From: Halobacillus karajensis
Lineage (GTDB): Bacteria; Bacillota; Bacilli; Bacillales; Halobacillaceae
DNA: 64,000 nt
Direction: 5' to 3'
NCBI RefSeq assembly: GCF_900108515.1
Contig: NZ_FNWW01000003.1
Coordinates: 1 to 64,000 of the forward strand
Shown here: positions 7,319-15,867 of the stretch, in pieces
How the letters are laid out: each line of letters starts with the position of its first letter
Numbering within the stretch: position 1 is the stretch's first letter
The notes under the pieces: generated by a model
Told to the model about the DNA's origin: nothing
Database searches by the model: none
Seen by the model: the letters and a program-made list of their open reading frames with translations, nothing else
Translations under genes and position numbers: made by a program

Positions 7319-9013
7319 TCAAAAGTATTTTTTATAGATCTTACCGGCAGTTCTGACCGCTAATGCCTGAGTTGTTAGAGTGGGATTGGCACCGCCTAGT
7401 CCATTAGTTAGTATACTATTATCAGCTATAAATAATCGCCCAACTTGATATGACTCACTATTTTGATCTACGACATACCCCATTCTCATTGTACTCATTA
7501 TGTGTATCATTAAACCGCTTGGCCAATTTGAATGGATTACCTTTCTAGCTCCAGCTTGAAGAAGAATGTCTGATGCTATTTTCACTAATTTCCTTTTTTT
7601 TATTTGAGTCATTCTTGTAGGGGTATAATGTATCGATGGTATGGCTCCATTTTCATCAAGTTGGGCGGGTAAAGTTGAGACACGGTTCTTCCGATCAACT
7701 TCATCGTCCGTTACAATTAAGATACTACACGATTTTTGATAATCTGCCATTAACTCAATTAATTCTTCCCCTGTAACACGTCCTTGTTTACCAGAGGTGT
7801 GAGTATGAGGGGACTTCTCAGTTCCTGATTCACTAAAAGCATAGGTGAAGCTCGCCATCAACCCTGGACTCACCCCATTTATTTGTATGGATCCTAACCC
7901 GGGATAATCTAACCTAGCGCCGGATGTATGACCGACAAATGGGCTTATTACATTACTTCCTAATATAGGAAATAATTCATTTTCGTTAAAGACTCCTGTA
8001 ACCATATCCATATTATGATTCACGAGCCCCCTACCAATCCATCGATTATAAGGCAAGGAGGAATTGAGCCACAGACGTGGAGTTTCAATCGCACCAGCTG
8101 CTACAACAATACAGTCAGCAGATAGTTCGTCCCTTTCACCAGTCCATGTGTTTCTTACTTTCACTCCAATTGCCCTTACCCCTTCCTTAGGGTCATTTTC
8201 AGTGACCACTTGATAGGAAAATGTATTAGGTTGGATCTTCACGTTACCGGTATTTAAAGCTGCGGGTACATAGCTGACATTTGTGGAACGCTTAGCAATT
8301 TTAGAAACAGATGGACCGTGGGGACAGCCATTTATACAATGACCAGAAAGTGTACAACCTTCCATCCATGATAACTGCTTCTCTGAATAAGCAGGGTTAA
8401 GAAGATTTGCATTGGGCAGGAAAATCGCATTAGGTTGAGGACGAAATCCCGGGGATACCACATTGAGAGTATTTATAAGTTTCCAACCAGCTTTTTTTGC
8501 TCCAAAGTAAAATAATTCTTCCTTTGATGTAGTTGGAGCGAATTCTACTGGTAATTCGTCTTCAACTTTCTCGTAAAATGGAATTAGTTCACGATAGGTT
8601 AGAGGCCATTTTCCATTAATAGCTGATGGAAATGCACGGGGAGAGTTTGCAAGATAGTGTTGAGTAGTACCACCCACTCCCGAAATTTGCCACGCAAATC
8701 CTCTTTGTTGGTATGATCTATTCCAAGGAGGATGTTCTCGATTAGCAGGTCCCCAACGTAGTTTTCCAGCTATTAAATCATTCATATTATTTTCTAATTT
8801 ATTGTAACTTTCCTTAAAGAGGTTGACATCTAAATCATCAGGACTACTGCTGCAAACTCCACCTTTCTCGATATTTGGACTTGGCCAATTAATATTTCCA
8901 TACCAAGGCCCTGCTTCTAGCATAAGAACATTCAACCCCAATTCTCCTAATTCCTTTGCTATTACGGCACCGCCGCCACCTGAACCAATTACAATCACGT
9001 CCGGTCTTTTCAT
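7319..9013 (-). CDS. GMC-family flavin oxidoreductase
   Basis: This 564-residue FAD enzyme has a dinucleotide-binding GSGGGGAVIAKELGE at residues 10-24 and the second FAD contact ELGLNVLMLEAG. A Cys-rich loop, SGHCINGCPHGP, marks the gluconate-2-dehydrogenase/sorbose-dehydrogenase branch of the GMC family. The C-terminal block is IADNSILTNGLGGANPTLTT. Such proteins oxidise sugars, sugar acids or other alcohols. The gene starts only 6 nt after the stop of the subunit-3-like gene, so the two are co-transcribed and probably form one dehydrogenase complex. No cytochrome subunit lies beside them. The substrate is unknown. Confidence 0.88.
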   Translation of the reverse strand: MKRPDVIVIGSGGGGAVIAKELGELGLNVLMLEAGPWYGNINWPSPNIEKGGVCSSSPDDLDVNLFKESYNKLENNMNDLIAGKLRWGPANREHPPWNRSYQQRGFAWQISGVGGTTQHYLANSPRAFPSAINGKWPLTYRELIPFYEKVEDELPVEFAPTTSKEELFYFGAKKAGWKLINTLNVVSPGFRPQPNAIFLPNANLLNPAYSEKQLSWMEGCTLSGHCINGCPHGPSVSKIAKRSTNVSYVPAALNTGNVKIQPNTFSYQVVTENDPKEGVRAIGVKVRNTWTGERDELSADCIVVAAGAIETPRLWLNSSLPYNRWIGRGLVNHNMDMVTGVFNENELFPILGSNVISPFVGHTSGARLDYPGLGSIQINGVSPGLMASFTYAFSESGTEKSPHTHTSGKQGRVTGEELIELMADYQKSCSILIVTDDEVDRKNRVSTLPAQLDENGAIPSIHYTPTRMTQIKKRKLVKIASDILLQAGARKVIHSNWPSGLMIHIMSTMRMGYVVDQNSESYQVGRLFIADNSILTNGLGGANPTLTTQALAVRTAGKIYKKYF

Positions 9014-9019
9014 ATTAAA

Positions 9020-9646
9020 TCACTCCGATTTCAGGTTACTCTTATTTAATAAAAACCCTCTAAAATCCCTATAAGCAAAGGAAGGTCCTGGATAACCCGT
9101 ATAGGACCAGGTAACTGGATACGTACAAAGATACCTGAAACTCGGGGGATTATACCGGGTATAACCATACCCATACCATTCGGAATAATAGCCAAAAACA
9201 GTTAATTGATAAAGCGAATCGATTGTGATTTGTAATAAGGCAGGATTATTTTTATAAGGGATTGGAAGAATATCGAGTGGAATTTTTAGGTTATCTAAAC
9301 GGGTAATAGCCGTTAATCTGTCTTTCCTGGATAATTTTGAAAATATCCCCTTGCAGAGATGTGGATTATAGATGAAAAAAGGAGAGTGATAATGTTCCTT
9401 TTTTGTATATAAAGCTGATAAGTCGAGCAGTTGAGAGACCTCATTTGATAAGGGGGTGGGCAAGTTGTCAAAAGACATTAGAAGATACTCCCAAATAGAT
9501 AACTCCACTCCACCATATTGAAGTCTCCATCCTGAATTAAATATACCCACACTAGAGGGAATCAACGTATCAACAATAGCCATAAAATTTAATTGGGTAG
9601 TATATGGCCATCTAAGAGAATTAGATGATGGCATCAAAATACACAT
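9020..9646 (-). CDS. gluconate 2-dehydrogenase subunit 3-like protein
   Basis: The roughly 205-residue product has the FMAIVDTLIP opening, a central TVFGYYSEWYGYG block and the closing GYPGPSFAYRDFRG motif of the subunit-3-like partners that accompany GMC dehydrogenases. In characterised complexes this small subunit carries a Tat signal and exports the flavoprotein; no twin-arginine is visible here. The first ATG sits almost on top of AAGAAGG, so translation more likely begins at the TTG or ATG 3-4 codons later. It precedes the GMC gene on the same strand. Confidence 0.75.
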   Translation of the reverse strand: MCILMPSSNSLRWPYTTQLNFMAIVDTLIPSSVGIFNSGWRLQYGGVELSIWEYLLMSFDNLPTPLSNEVSQLLDLSALYTKKEHYHSPFFIYNPHLCKGIFSKLSRKDRLTAITRLDNLKIPLDILPIPYKNNPALLQITIDSLYQLTVFGYYSEWYGYGYTRYNPPSFRYLCTYPVTWSYTGYPGPSFAYRDFRGFLLNKSNLKSE

Positions 9647-10197
9647 CCTTCTTTATCCATTTAACAAATTTTGTTATTCGGTCGAAGTGTCTTATTTGAG
9701 GGATAACGATATTCCAACTCACTCCTTCATTGTGTATTACGTTTACTAAATCTATATGCATAAGGATATTAGGGATGTCCTTTAATCAATAGTGAGAAAA
9801 TAATGTGAAGAATATGAACCATGAATAATTGACTCAGTAAAGATGTTTATAGCCCTGCAATCCCACGTCGTCCCCTTTATAGAAAATTCATTTATAAGTG
9901 GTTTAGTCCTTCCATACATATCCTTGATTGTCTAGTTCATAAGGATGCTGGGGATAGAACGGGTTATAATCGAGAGCTAACGGTTGCTATAGTAAAGGAA
10001 CAGAGATATCTCGAATCTGAGTCTTACATAAACGGGGACAACAAATCTGAAAAAGTGATTGGTTCTCTTTCTCATTATTTCACACCAGACAAAATTACGG
10101 ATCTCACTCTTGAAACAATAAATGTAGAAAAGGAAAATCATCCACTTAAATAGAATGCTTTAGAAACAAATTAGCTTGGATTAGGTGGTTTTTCTTA
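9647..10197 (+). other. gene-poor stretch with element copy I and a coding remnant
   Basis: The left part should hold the promoter of the minus-strand dehydrogenase pair; no clear boxes were found. Copy I of the dispersed element occupies 10005-10047 (ATCTCGAATCTGAGTCTTAC, then AAACGGGGAC). A frame reading VIGSLSHYFTPDKITDLTLE onward to a stop at 10151 has protein-like composition but no start and is probably the tail of a lost gene. Confidence 0.45.
10005..10047 (+). repeat. dispersed intergenic element, copy I
   Basis: Standard boxes and 26-nt spacing. It precedes the FlaR-like gene by about 150 bp; copy J follows that gene, so the gene is flanked on both sides. Confidence 0.7.
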
Positions 10198-10707
10198 ATG
10201 ACAATTCCAAAAAAGATACATATTATTGGTTCTGTTGGAAGTGGTAAAACGACTTTAGCAAAAGAAATGTCTTCAAAGTTCTATATACCGTATTACGAAT
10301 TAGATAATGTAGTTTGGAAAAGGCTTAACTCTGGAGATATCAGAAGAACTGAACAAGAAAGAGAAGAGTATCTAAATAGTATAATACAATTGGAGAGTTG
10401 GATAATTGAAGGAGTTCATAATGAGGATTGGGTAAGCAATTGTTTTCATAATGCAGATTTGATAATTTTTTTAGATACACGATATTCAATAAGAACCTAT
10501 CGTATTATAAAGAGGTTTCTTAAACAAAAACTTCGACTAGAGAAATCAAATTACGAGCCAACATTACAAATATTTTTTAAAATGTTTAAATGGAACAGAT
10601 ACTTTGAAAACATTGGTAAAGTTAATTTTTTTAATAATTATGGCATACATACAGACAAGATAGAAGTTATTAGGGACACAAAATGTATTAAGAAATATTT
10701 TAATTAA
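10198..10707 (+). CDS. FlaR-like P-loop NTPase (adenylate-kinase-like)
   Basis: The 169-residue product opens MTIPKKIHIIGSVGSGKTT, a Walker A loop at residues 11-18. It continues IPYYELDNVVWKR and DIRRTEQERE, the substrate-lid pattern of proteins annotated in Bacillus as DNA topology modulation protein FlaR, with a Walker-B-like DLIIFLD. These are small nucleotide/nucleoside kinase relatives whose true substrate is not established; the FlaR name is historical. The ribosome site is poor (TTAGGTGG about 12 nt upstream). It is a single gene flanked by copies I and J of the dispersed element. Confidence 0.8.
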   Translation: MTIPKKIHIIGSVGSGKTTLAKEMSSKFYIPYYELDNVVWKRLNSGDIRRTEQEREEYLNSIIQLESWIIEGVHNEDWVSNCFHNADLIIFLDTRYSIRTYRIIKRFLKQKLRLEKSNYEPTLQIFFKMFKWNRYFENIGKVNFFNNYGIHTDKIEVIRDTKCIKKYFN

Positions 10708-10736
10708 ATGATAGGAAAGTATTCCTTTTTCATAGA

Positions 10737-10808
10737 TGTATCTCGATTCCAAGTCTTTAACTAACGGGGATGAATCTTGACTAAGGAGATTCGGAACCGT
10801 CCCGTTCT
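10737..10808 (+). repeat. dispersed intergenic element, copy J, with hairpin
   Basis: ATCTCGATTCCAAGTCTTTA then ACTAACGGGG is followed by GAATCT/AGATTC nested inside ACGGG/CCCGT. This is another copy whose right half folds. Confidence 0.75.
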
Positions 10809-10828
10809 AAAAAAGAATGAGGCTTTGA

Positions 10829-10856
10829 AAAACGCCTGTCCGTGACAGGCGTTTTA
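10829..10856 (-). terminator. terminator of the homocysteine methyltransferase gene (bidirectional)
   Basis: AACGCCTGTC pairs with GACAGGCGTT around CGT, and T-runs occur on both sides. Confidence 0.85.
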
Positions 10857-10857
10857 C

Positions 10858-11919
10858 TTATGCTTTCGTCTTATAAGATGTAATGTGAGCTTGCAGCGTA
10901 TCATCAGTGCCGAATAGGAAGTGTTTCTCCATATCCGGCGAATACGTGGAGTTTACAGCTGTACGGCCGACGCTTTCTGCCACTTCACGAAGCATAGCCG
11001 GAGAAGCTCCACAGCAGAGTCCCAGGTAGTTCACACCAAGACTATGCGCTTCTTTGGCCCACTCAGCAAGCTCATACCGGTTCGTGTAGAGCGGATCCAG
11101 GGACGTTGGGAACGTTGTTTCTGTTGGAAGTGTACAAGCACAGCTACCGTCCGGCAGGTTGAAGAAGGTAGGGTGTTCTTCCGTCGTACGGTAAGGAATG
11201 GGAAGGGCACCTACATAACCGTCCACCGTATTACGGATTTTCTCTACATACGGCTGCATTGTCGCTGGGCCGCGGAAGCAATTCATCCCCACAACAAGAG
11301 CGCCTTTTTCTTCTAATAAGCGGCAGGCTTCTTCTACTTCGTAGCCGTCTCGAAGAATATTTTCTCCCATCAGACCGAATGTGATAACAGCAGGGAGATC
11401 TTGTTTTTGAATTTCTTCAAGAGCAATCAGCGCTTCTTCATAGTAATAGAAGGTTTCGCCGTTCACAAAGTCTACGCCTTCTTCCTTACACCAGCCGATC
11501 ATCTCCGCAAACATGCTTCTTGTTTTTTCAACAGATTCAGGATCATCCGGGTTGAACAGGTTGGTGTTGGAAACGTTCCCAGCTACGAGTGCTTCTTCCT
11601 CCGGGTGCTCCTGAGCAACCTCTTTGGCTAGATGGATGGCTTGGCGGTTAAGCGGCTCTAATAGATCCTCTTTGCCGATGATTCTCATTTTTTCGCGGTG
11701 TCCGTTATAGGTAAAGGCTAAGACCACGTCGGAGCCTGCTAGCATATAGTCCCGATACGTCTGTTTTAGGGCTTGCGGGTTATCCAGCGCTACTTCAGGT
11801 ACAAAGGACCCGGCTTGTAAATAGCCGCGGCGTTCTAGCTCAAACAAGTAGCCTTCTCCACATATAACTGGTCCATCCTGTAATCTTTGTTCTAATGATC
11901 TTTTCATTTCATTCAACAA
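10858..11919 (-). CDS. homocysteine S-methyltransferase family protein (BHMT-like)
   Basis: The roughly 350-residue product shows the homocysteine-methyltransferase barrel with its three zinc cysteines: C214 in GMNCFRG and C302/C303 in LGLCCGASP. The overall layout (GEGYLFELERRGYL, AGSDVVLAFTYNGH, GNVSNTN) resembles betaine-homocysteine methyltransferase more than MmuM. The likely reaction is methyl transfer to homocysteine to give methionine; glycine betaine as donor is inferred and would suit a halophile. A SAM-I riboswitch with terminator lies upstream, which independently supports a methionine-synthesis role. The first codon is TTG, but an ATG four codons later has better spacing from AAAGG. 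Its DNA looks more GC-rich than its neighbours. Confidence 0.85.
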   Translation of the reverse strand: MLNEMKRSLEQRLQDGPVICGEGYLFELERRGYLQAGSFVPEVALDNPQALKQTYRDYMLAGSDVVLAFTYNGHREKMRIIGKEDLLEPLNRQAIHLAKEVAQEHPEEEALVAGNVSNTNLFNPDDPESVEKTRSMFAEMIGWCKEEGVDFVNGETFYYYEEALIALEEIQKQDLPAVITFGLMGENILRDGYEVEEACRLLEEKGALVVGMNCFRGPATMQPYVEKIRNTVDGYVGALPIPYRTTEEHPTFFNLPDGSCACTLPTETTFPTSLDPLYTNRYELAEWAKEAHSLGVNYLGLCCGASPAMLREVAESVGRTAVNSTYSPDMEKHFLFGTDDTLQAHITSYKTKA

Positions 11920-12046
11920 CCTTTCTTCTTTGTAATAGTATTTTTATTAGAAAGCTAATCCCCTTTAACAGAGACACGCTGACTTTCGCTGGTACGGGCT
12001 TACGCAATTTTAAACCTATTAGGTGACATGGTGATGATCCCCTACG

Positions 12047-12088
12047 CAAAAAATAAAGGACCTCCCTGGGATAAGGGGGTCCTTTATG
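12047..12088 (-). terminator. intrinsic terminator of the SAM riboswitch
   Basis: On the minus strand AAAGGACCCCCTTATCCC pairs with GGGAGGTCCTTT and is followed by ATTTTTT, directly downstream of the S-box aptamer. Confidence 0.9.
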
Positions 12089-12100
12089 TATAAAGAATCT

Positions 12101-12202
12101 CCTTATCTTCAAGGTATAACTACTACCTTCTGGATTTAGCACCGTGCCAATGGCTGGTTGCTGAGGTATCAAAGGGCCAGTCCCTACACCTCTCTGGATA
12201 AG
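12101..12202 (-). promoter_or_regulatory. SAM-I (S-box) riboswitch aptamer
   Basis: Read on the minus strand it shows the S-box signatures in order: CTTATCCAGAGAGGTGTAGG, then GGACTGGCCC, GATACCTCAGCAACC, GGTGCTAAATCCAG, and the closing GAAGATAAG that pairs with the 5' end. When SAM binds, the downstream terminator forms and the methyltransferase gene is switched off. No coding frame here should be annotated. There are about 130 nt between terminator and gene. Confidence 0.95.
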
Positions 12203-12454
12203 TTTTACTATTATATGGTTTTTGAAAAAAGAGTTGCACACTTTATATGAGACGTATGCTTAAATCAGGGATTAAATAAAGAATTCATTTTGAAAATTAG
12301 ATGTTTATTATTTCGCTTGCGTTTTACAATACAGGAAAATGAATTAAGAATCAATGGAATTTTCAAAAAAGAAGTTTCAAACTTGATTTTGATTTATTTG
12401 AAAATACCTGCAGGTGTTGTAACTTAGAAATTGAAGAGGTTAATAGAATTATCC

Positions 12455-12546
12455 GATCAATATCCCTGATATTGGTGGAAAGATTGCAGCCACAATTCCT
12501 TCCGAGATTGGGGACATTGATCAGTTTAACCATGCCCAAGGGTATA
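12455..12546 (+). pseudogene. IS110-family transposase remnant
   Basis: A short frame reads IPDIGGKIAATIPSEIGDID then QFNHAQG. This is the conserved helix-hairpin-helix block (IPGIGEKTAATIISEIGDI type) of IS110/IS1111 transposases. Nothing else of the transposase is recognisable, so this is a small fossil fragment. Confidence 0.65.
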
Positions 12547-12600
12547 TCACGTCATTTAGTGATTTTGGCGAAGCGTTTTACATTATTGCAGATAGATTTT

Positions 12601-12661
12601 ATATCAGCATCAAGTCTTATTGAAACGGAGGGGCGATAGCTGCACATTAGCTATCGCTTCT
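12601..12661 (+). repeat. dispersed intergenic element, copy X, with perfect hairpin
   Basis: ATCAAGTCTTATTGAAACGG then AGGGGCGATAGC. The right half GCGATAGC-N9-GCTATCGC is a perfect 8-bp stem. The left box is partly lost. Confidence 0.6.
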
Positions 12662-13003
12662 TTGCTAACGGAGCAGGATTTTGTAAGACTCACTTTCGAG
12701 ATAATCCTTAGTATTTTTAATATAACAGTTAACAAGGTGCTGGGATTATGATGAATATCCACAAATGTTAAAGTAAGCCCCAATTTCCTTATTAACTTTC
12801 TTAGAATTGTTTAAGTAGCACTTAATAATGGTGTTTATGAACTTCATACAATGACTCTTTCTACAATAGATGCGGCTAGCAATCCGTATTAATCCGTATT
12901 CTAATCTTTAACTTAGAAAAAATCCTTTTAAAGTTTCAAATTTTGCTCCATTTATAGAGGAATGGCTAATGTAAGCAAAAAAAATATAGCTCAAGAGACG
13001 TAG

Positions 13004-13032
13004 TTGACAAGTTTTTAAACAGTGCGTAATAT
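13004..13032 (+). promoter_or_regulatory. sigma-A promoter of the erm leader
   Basis: TTGACA at 13004 and TAATAT at 13027 are separated by 17 nt, about 35 bp ahead of the leader peptide start. Confidence 0.8.
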
Positions 13033-13067
13033 AAGGGTTAATTAAATTAAAGGAGGATTATTAAAAA

Positions 13068-13109
13068 ATGACCCATTCAATGAGACTTCGTTTCCCTACT
13101 TTGAACTAA
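13068..13109 (+). CDS. Erm(D)-type leader peptide MTHSMRLRFPTLN
   Basis: A 13-residue frame follows the strong ribosome site AAAGGAGG. Its sequence is, to my memory, that of the leader peptide of ermD/ermK, in which macrolide-bound ribosomes stall at the Arg-Leu-Arg (+x+) stretch. Stalling changes folding of the downstream RNA. The last codons, CTTTGAAC at 13099-13106, can pair with GTTCAAAG at 13122-13129, so a ribosome paused at RLR would leave or disrupt this pairing. It controls the erm gene 270 bp downstream. Confidence 0.93.
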   Translation: MTHSMRLRFPTLN

Positions 13110-13364
13110 GGAATCTAATATGTTCAAAGGCTCTGTTTGTGTTCGCAGAGTAAACGGGATAAGTCTGTCCTTTTTTAATAATCTTTCTATCACAACTATG
13201 TGACTTGAAAAGGAAGGAGACTATGTCTACCTTTCTTTTTTTATGGAAAAATTTCCTATATTAGTTATTATAGGAAATTTTAAATGGATAGGTATGACCA
13301 ACATTAACTTTATCATTATCTGACCCGTTTATTCTGGGTCTCAAACATCCTGTAAATTTAAGAA
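13110..13364 (+). promoter_or_regulatory. erm attenuator region
   Basis: After the leader come several inverted repeats: CTTTGAAC/GTTCAAAG (13099-13129), CTCTG/CAGAG (13131-13150) inside AAAGG...CCTTTTTT, a second candidate hairpin ending CTTTCTTTTTTT near 13230-13242, and AAAATTTCCTATA/TATAGGAAATTTT (about 13247-13284). The two T-runs suggest transcriptional attenuation, as reported for ermK, possibly combined with translational control. Exact partners were judged by eye. Confidence 0.7.
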
Positions 13365-13382
13365 GTGAAGATAGGATGGATA

Positions 13383-14228
13383 ATGATGAGAAGGAATAGA
13401 AATAACAAAAAGCGATCAGTTCGAGGTAAAGCTTCGAACTTCTCAGGGCAACATTTAATGCATAACAAAAAGATAATCAATGAAATTTTGGCAAGAGCAA
13501 ATATAAATGATGAAACGGTTTTAGAGTTAGGAGCTGGTAAAGGCGCCCTAACGACCGATCTAAACCAGAAAGCAAAAAGAGTATTAGCGGTGGAATATGA
13601 TGCTGAATTTGTAGATATTCTTAAGCAGAAAACTTTTTATGATACGAATACTAAGATTATTCATGAGGATATTTTGAATATCCGGTTACCGAGGGAACCT
13701 TTCGTAGTAGTTTCTAATATTCCGTACTCAATTACTACCCCTATCATGAAGATGTTGTTGACTAACCCGTCATCATCTTTCCGAAGAGGTATTATTGTTA
13801 TGGAAAAAGGTGCTGCTAAGAGATTCACAGCGAAATATATTAAGAATTCCTACGTGTTAGTATGGAGAATGTGGTTTGATATTCAGTATGTAAAAAGTAT
13901 TTCTAAATATAATTTCTCTCCGCCGCCGAAAGTGGATTCTGCCATGGTTAAAATTACAAGGAAGAAGAAGCCTTATCTTGAACGGAGGGAAGCTAAAGCA
14001 TTTAGGGGATTAGCGGAGTACGCCATGAAGTATCCAGATGCTAAAGCCGATGATGTATTAAGAGGAATCTTTACACCCCCACAAATGAAACACTTGAGAA
14101 AGAATGTAAAATTAAACTATGACACTACTATAAAGTCCTTGACAGAAGAACAGTGGAGGATAGTTTTTAGAACAATGGTTCAATATGTCCAACGCCATTT
14201 TTGGCCCAAATTAAAAAATAAAGAATAG
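13383..14228 (+). CDS. erm: 23S rRNA (adenine-N6)-dimethyltransferase, Erm(D)/Erm(34)-like
   Basis: The roughly 281-residue product contains the Erm hallmarks: [17 protein letters not shown], the SAM-binding [11 protein letters not shown], the EYDAEF/HEDIL acidic contacts, and the catalytic motif [13 protein letters not shown]. The C-terminal [14 protein letters not shown] and long basic tail match the Erm(D) group. It methylates A2058 of 23S rRNA and gives resistance to macrolides, lincosamides and streptogramin B. ATG 13383 (or the next ATG) fits the length of Erm(D); the upstream ribosome site is weak. It is preceded by promoter, leader peptide and attenuator, and followed by an Msr-like ABC-F gene. 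Confidence 0.93.
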   Translation: MMRRNRNNKKRSVRGKASNFSGQHLMHNKKIINEILARANINDETVLELGAGKGALTTDLNQKAKRVLAVEYDAEFVDILKQKTFYDTNTKIIHEDILNIRLPREPFVVVSNIPYSITTPIMKMLLTNPSSSFRRGIIVMEKGAAKRFTAKYIKNSYVLVWRMWFDIQYVKSISKYNFSPPPKVDSAMVKITRKKKPYLERREAKAFRGLAEYAMKYPDAKADDVLRGIFTPPQMKHLRKNVKLNYDTTIKSLTEEQWRIVFRTMVQYVQRHFWPKLKNKE

Positions 14229-14270
14229 ACAATTTATCACGGATTTAAGAGTGGAAAAGGAGGAGGCACA

Positions 14271-14294
14271 GTGCAATTTTTATTATTTTTTTGA
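14271..14294 (+). CDS. leader micro-ORF MQFLLFF upstream of the ABC-F gene
   Basis: A GTG codon 4 nt after the very strong ribosome site AAAGGAGGAGG opens a 7-residue frame, MQFLLFF, then TGA. It directly precedes two overlapping hairpins and the ABC-F start, the layout of drug-sensing leaders. Short hydrophobic leaders such as MYLIFM of msr(D) are known to stall ribosomes carrying macrolides; this peptide is of the same size and character but different sequence. Function as a sensor is inference. Confidence 0.7.
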   Translation: MQFLLFF

Positions 14295-14339
14295 TATGAG
14301 CTTTCATTAAAGCTCGTATCGATCCTAGCTATCGATACG
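14293..14339 (+). promoter_or_regulatory. two mutually exclusive hairpins before the ABC-F gene
   Basis: GATATGAGCTTT (14293-14304) pairs with AAAGCTCGTATC (14309-14320, one G-U). CGTATCGAT (14315-14323) pairs with ATCGATACG (14331-14339). The stems share CGTATC, so only one can form at a time. The first begins within the leader's stop codon, as expected for a switch moved by a stalled ribosome. Neither has a long T-run, so control of translation of the ABC-F message is more likely than termination. Confidence 0.65.
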
Positions 14340-14368
14340 AAATAAGTATATTTCGGGAGGTAGCAAAG

Positions 14369-15826
14369 ATGGAACAATTATGTTTTGAATTAAAAAATAT
14401 AGAAGTCACTTATTTAGATAAAGAAATATTGCAGATTGATCGTTTAGCTGTCCATCAATTTGATCGGATAGGAATCGTTGGTAAAAATGGTACAGGAAAA
14501 AGTACATTGTTAAAGTTGCTTGCAGGTATCGTGCCCCCTACAAATGGAGAAGTGGCTCGTCATGTAGACTACGGCTACTTTGAGCAGGTAGAAGGACCAA
14601 CTAGACAAGAAGCTACCCCTAAACTGTTAGGAAAGTGGCACGTGCCCAAACATTCGGAAACCATCAGTGGAGGGGAAGAGACGAGGATGAAACTCGCTCA
14701 ACTTTTTACGCATTATTACGAGAGTCTATTGATTGATGAGCCGACGACCCATTTGGATCAGGATGGCATTTCGTCTTTATTGGGGGAACTTCGTTATTAC
14801 TATGGGGCATTAGTGATGATTAGCCACGATCGCGCTGTACTCGATGAACTTGTGACCACCATATGGGAAATAAATGATGGAAAGGTGCACGTGTATTCAG
14901 GTAATTACAGCGAATATTTGGAACAAAAGCAGTTAGAACGGGAACAACAAAACCAGGCACATGAACAATATTTGAAAGATAAGGAACGTCTGGAAAAAGC
15001 AGCAAAAGAAAAAATGAATAAGGCAAAGAAGATTGCGGACCATGCTTCCATGTCAAAGAAAGAATCTAAGGCAAAAGCGAATCGCATGTTTGAAACGAAG
15101 TCAAAAGGGACCAGTCAAAAAACGGTGCAGCGGGCCGCAAAAGCAATAGAACACCGCAAGGAAAAGCTTGAGGAAGTAGAAGCGGTAGAAGAAGAAAAGA
15201 CGATTGTATTCCGTCAGTCAAAAGCCTTGGAGCTGCACAATAAATTTCCTATTATGGCTGACAGATTATCGCTCCAAATGAACGGTGAAGTGTTATTGGA
15301 AGACGTAAGTTTTCAAATTCCATTAGGCAAAAAGATTGCGATTACCGGAAGTAATGGGAGTGGAAAAAGTACACTGTTTCAGCATATTTTCAACCGAGGC
15401 GCGGGGTTGACGATATCACCTAAGGCGGAGTTTGGTTACTTCCGTCAAAAAAGCTATCAATTTACAAGTGATGAGTCGGTTATCCAGTTTTTGAAAAAAC
15501 GTTCAGAATATAAGGAGGGCTTTTTGCGGAGTGTCCTCCATTCCATGATGTTTGTCGGAACTGATATACAAAAAAGTGTGAATTCGTTAAGTGGCGGAGA
15601 AGCGATCCGCCTGCAGCTTTGTCTCCTGTTTTTAAGAGAATACAATATTCTATTATTGGACGAACCGACAAATTTCTTAGATATCCAAGCGATCGGGGCT
15701 TTAGAACGCTTTATATCCGCTTATGAAGGAACTATTTTATTTATAACCCATGATAAGAAATTTATAGAAAATGTAGCTGATTTAGAATTTCAGATATCTG
15801 GAAAGGAATTTAGGGAAAAGATTTAA
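14369..15826 (+). CDS. ABC-F ribosomal protection protein, Msr-like
   Basis: The 485-residue protein has two ATPase domains and no membrane segments. Domain 1 has Walker A GKNGTGKST (38-46), signature SGGEE (about 100) and LLIDEPTTHLD. Domain 2 has Walker A GSNGSGKST (327-335), signature SGGEA (about 408) and LLLDEPTNFLD. Between them lies a long charged interdomain linker (about 185-275) rich in Lys/Glu/Gln, the part that reaches into the ribosome. Size, YFEQ motifs and linker resemble Msr(A)-type proteins that displace macrolides or streptogramins from the ribosome. GGGAGG precedes the ATG. It lies 140 bp after erm with its own leader. Confidence 0.88.
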   Translation: MEQLCFELKNIEVTYLDKEILQIDRLAVHQFDRIGIVGKNGTGKSTLLKLLAGIVPPTNGEVARHVDYGYFEQVEGPTRQEATPKLLGKWHVPKHSETISGGEETRMKLAQLFTHYYESLLIDEPTTHLDQDGISSLLGELRYYYGALVMISHDRAVLDELVTTIWEINDGKVHVYSGNYSEYLEQKQLEREQQNQAHEQYLKDKERLEKAAKEKMNKAKKIADHASMSKKESKAKANRMFETKSKGTSQKTVQRAAKAIEHRKEKLEEVEAVEEEKTIVFRQSKALELHNKFPIMADRLSLQMNGEVLLEDVSFQIPLGKKIAITGSNGSGKSTLFQHIFNRGAGLTISPKAEFGYFRQKSYQFTSDESVIQFLKKRSEYKEGFLRSVLHSMMFVGTDIQKSVNSLSGGEAIRLQLCLLFLREYNILLLDEPTNFLDIQAIGALERFISAYEGTILFITHDKKFIENVADLEFQISGKEFREKI

Positions 15827-15835
15827 GACATTAGC

Positions 15836-15867
15836 AAACCACCAAGGACTCCTTGGTGGTTTTTTGC
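15836..15867 (+). terminator. terminator after the ABC-F gene
   Basis: AACCACCAAGG and CCTTGGTGGTT flank a 3-nt loop and are followed by TTTTT. Confidence 0.9.

Larger units (their letters stand above)
12240..13003 (+). other. gene-poor decayed stretch upstream of erm
   Basis: Apart from the IS110 remnant and element copy X, nothing coding was found. It contains a 10-bp tandem duplication (AATCCGTATT twice near 12882-12901). The stretch is strongly AT-rich and looks like degraded DNA. Confidence 0.5.

Noticed and set aside
11909-12241. A 110-codon minus-strand frame upstream of the homocysteine methyltransferase gene
   Set aside because: It coincides exactly with the SAM-I riboswitch and its terminator, whose structure explains the sequence.
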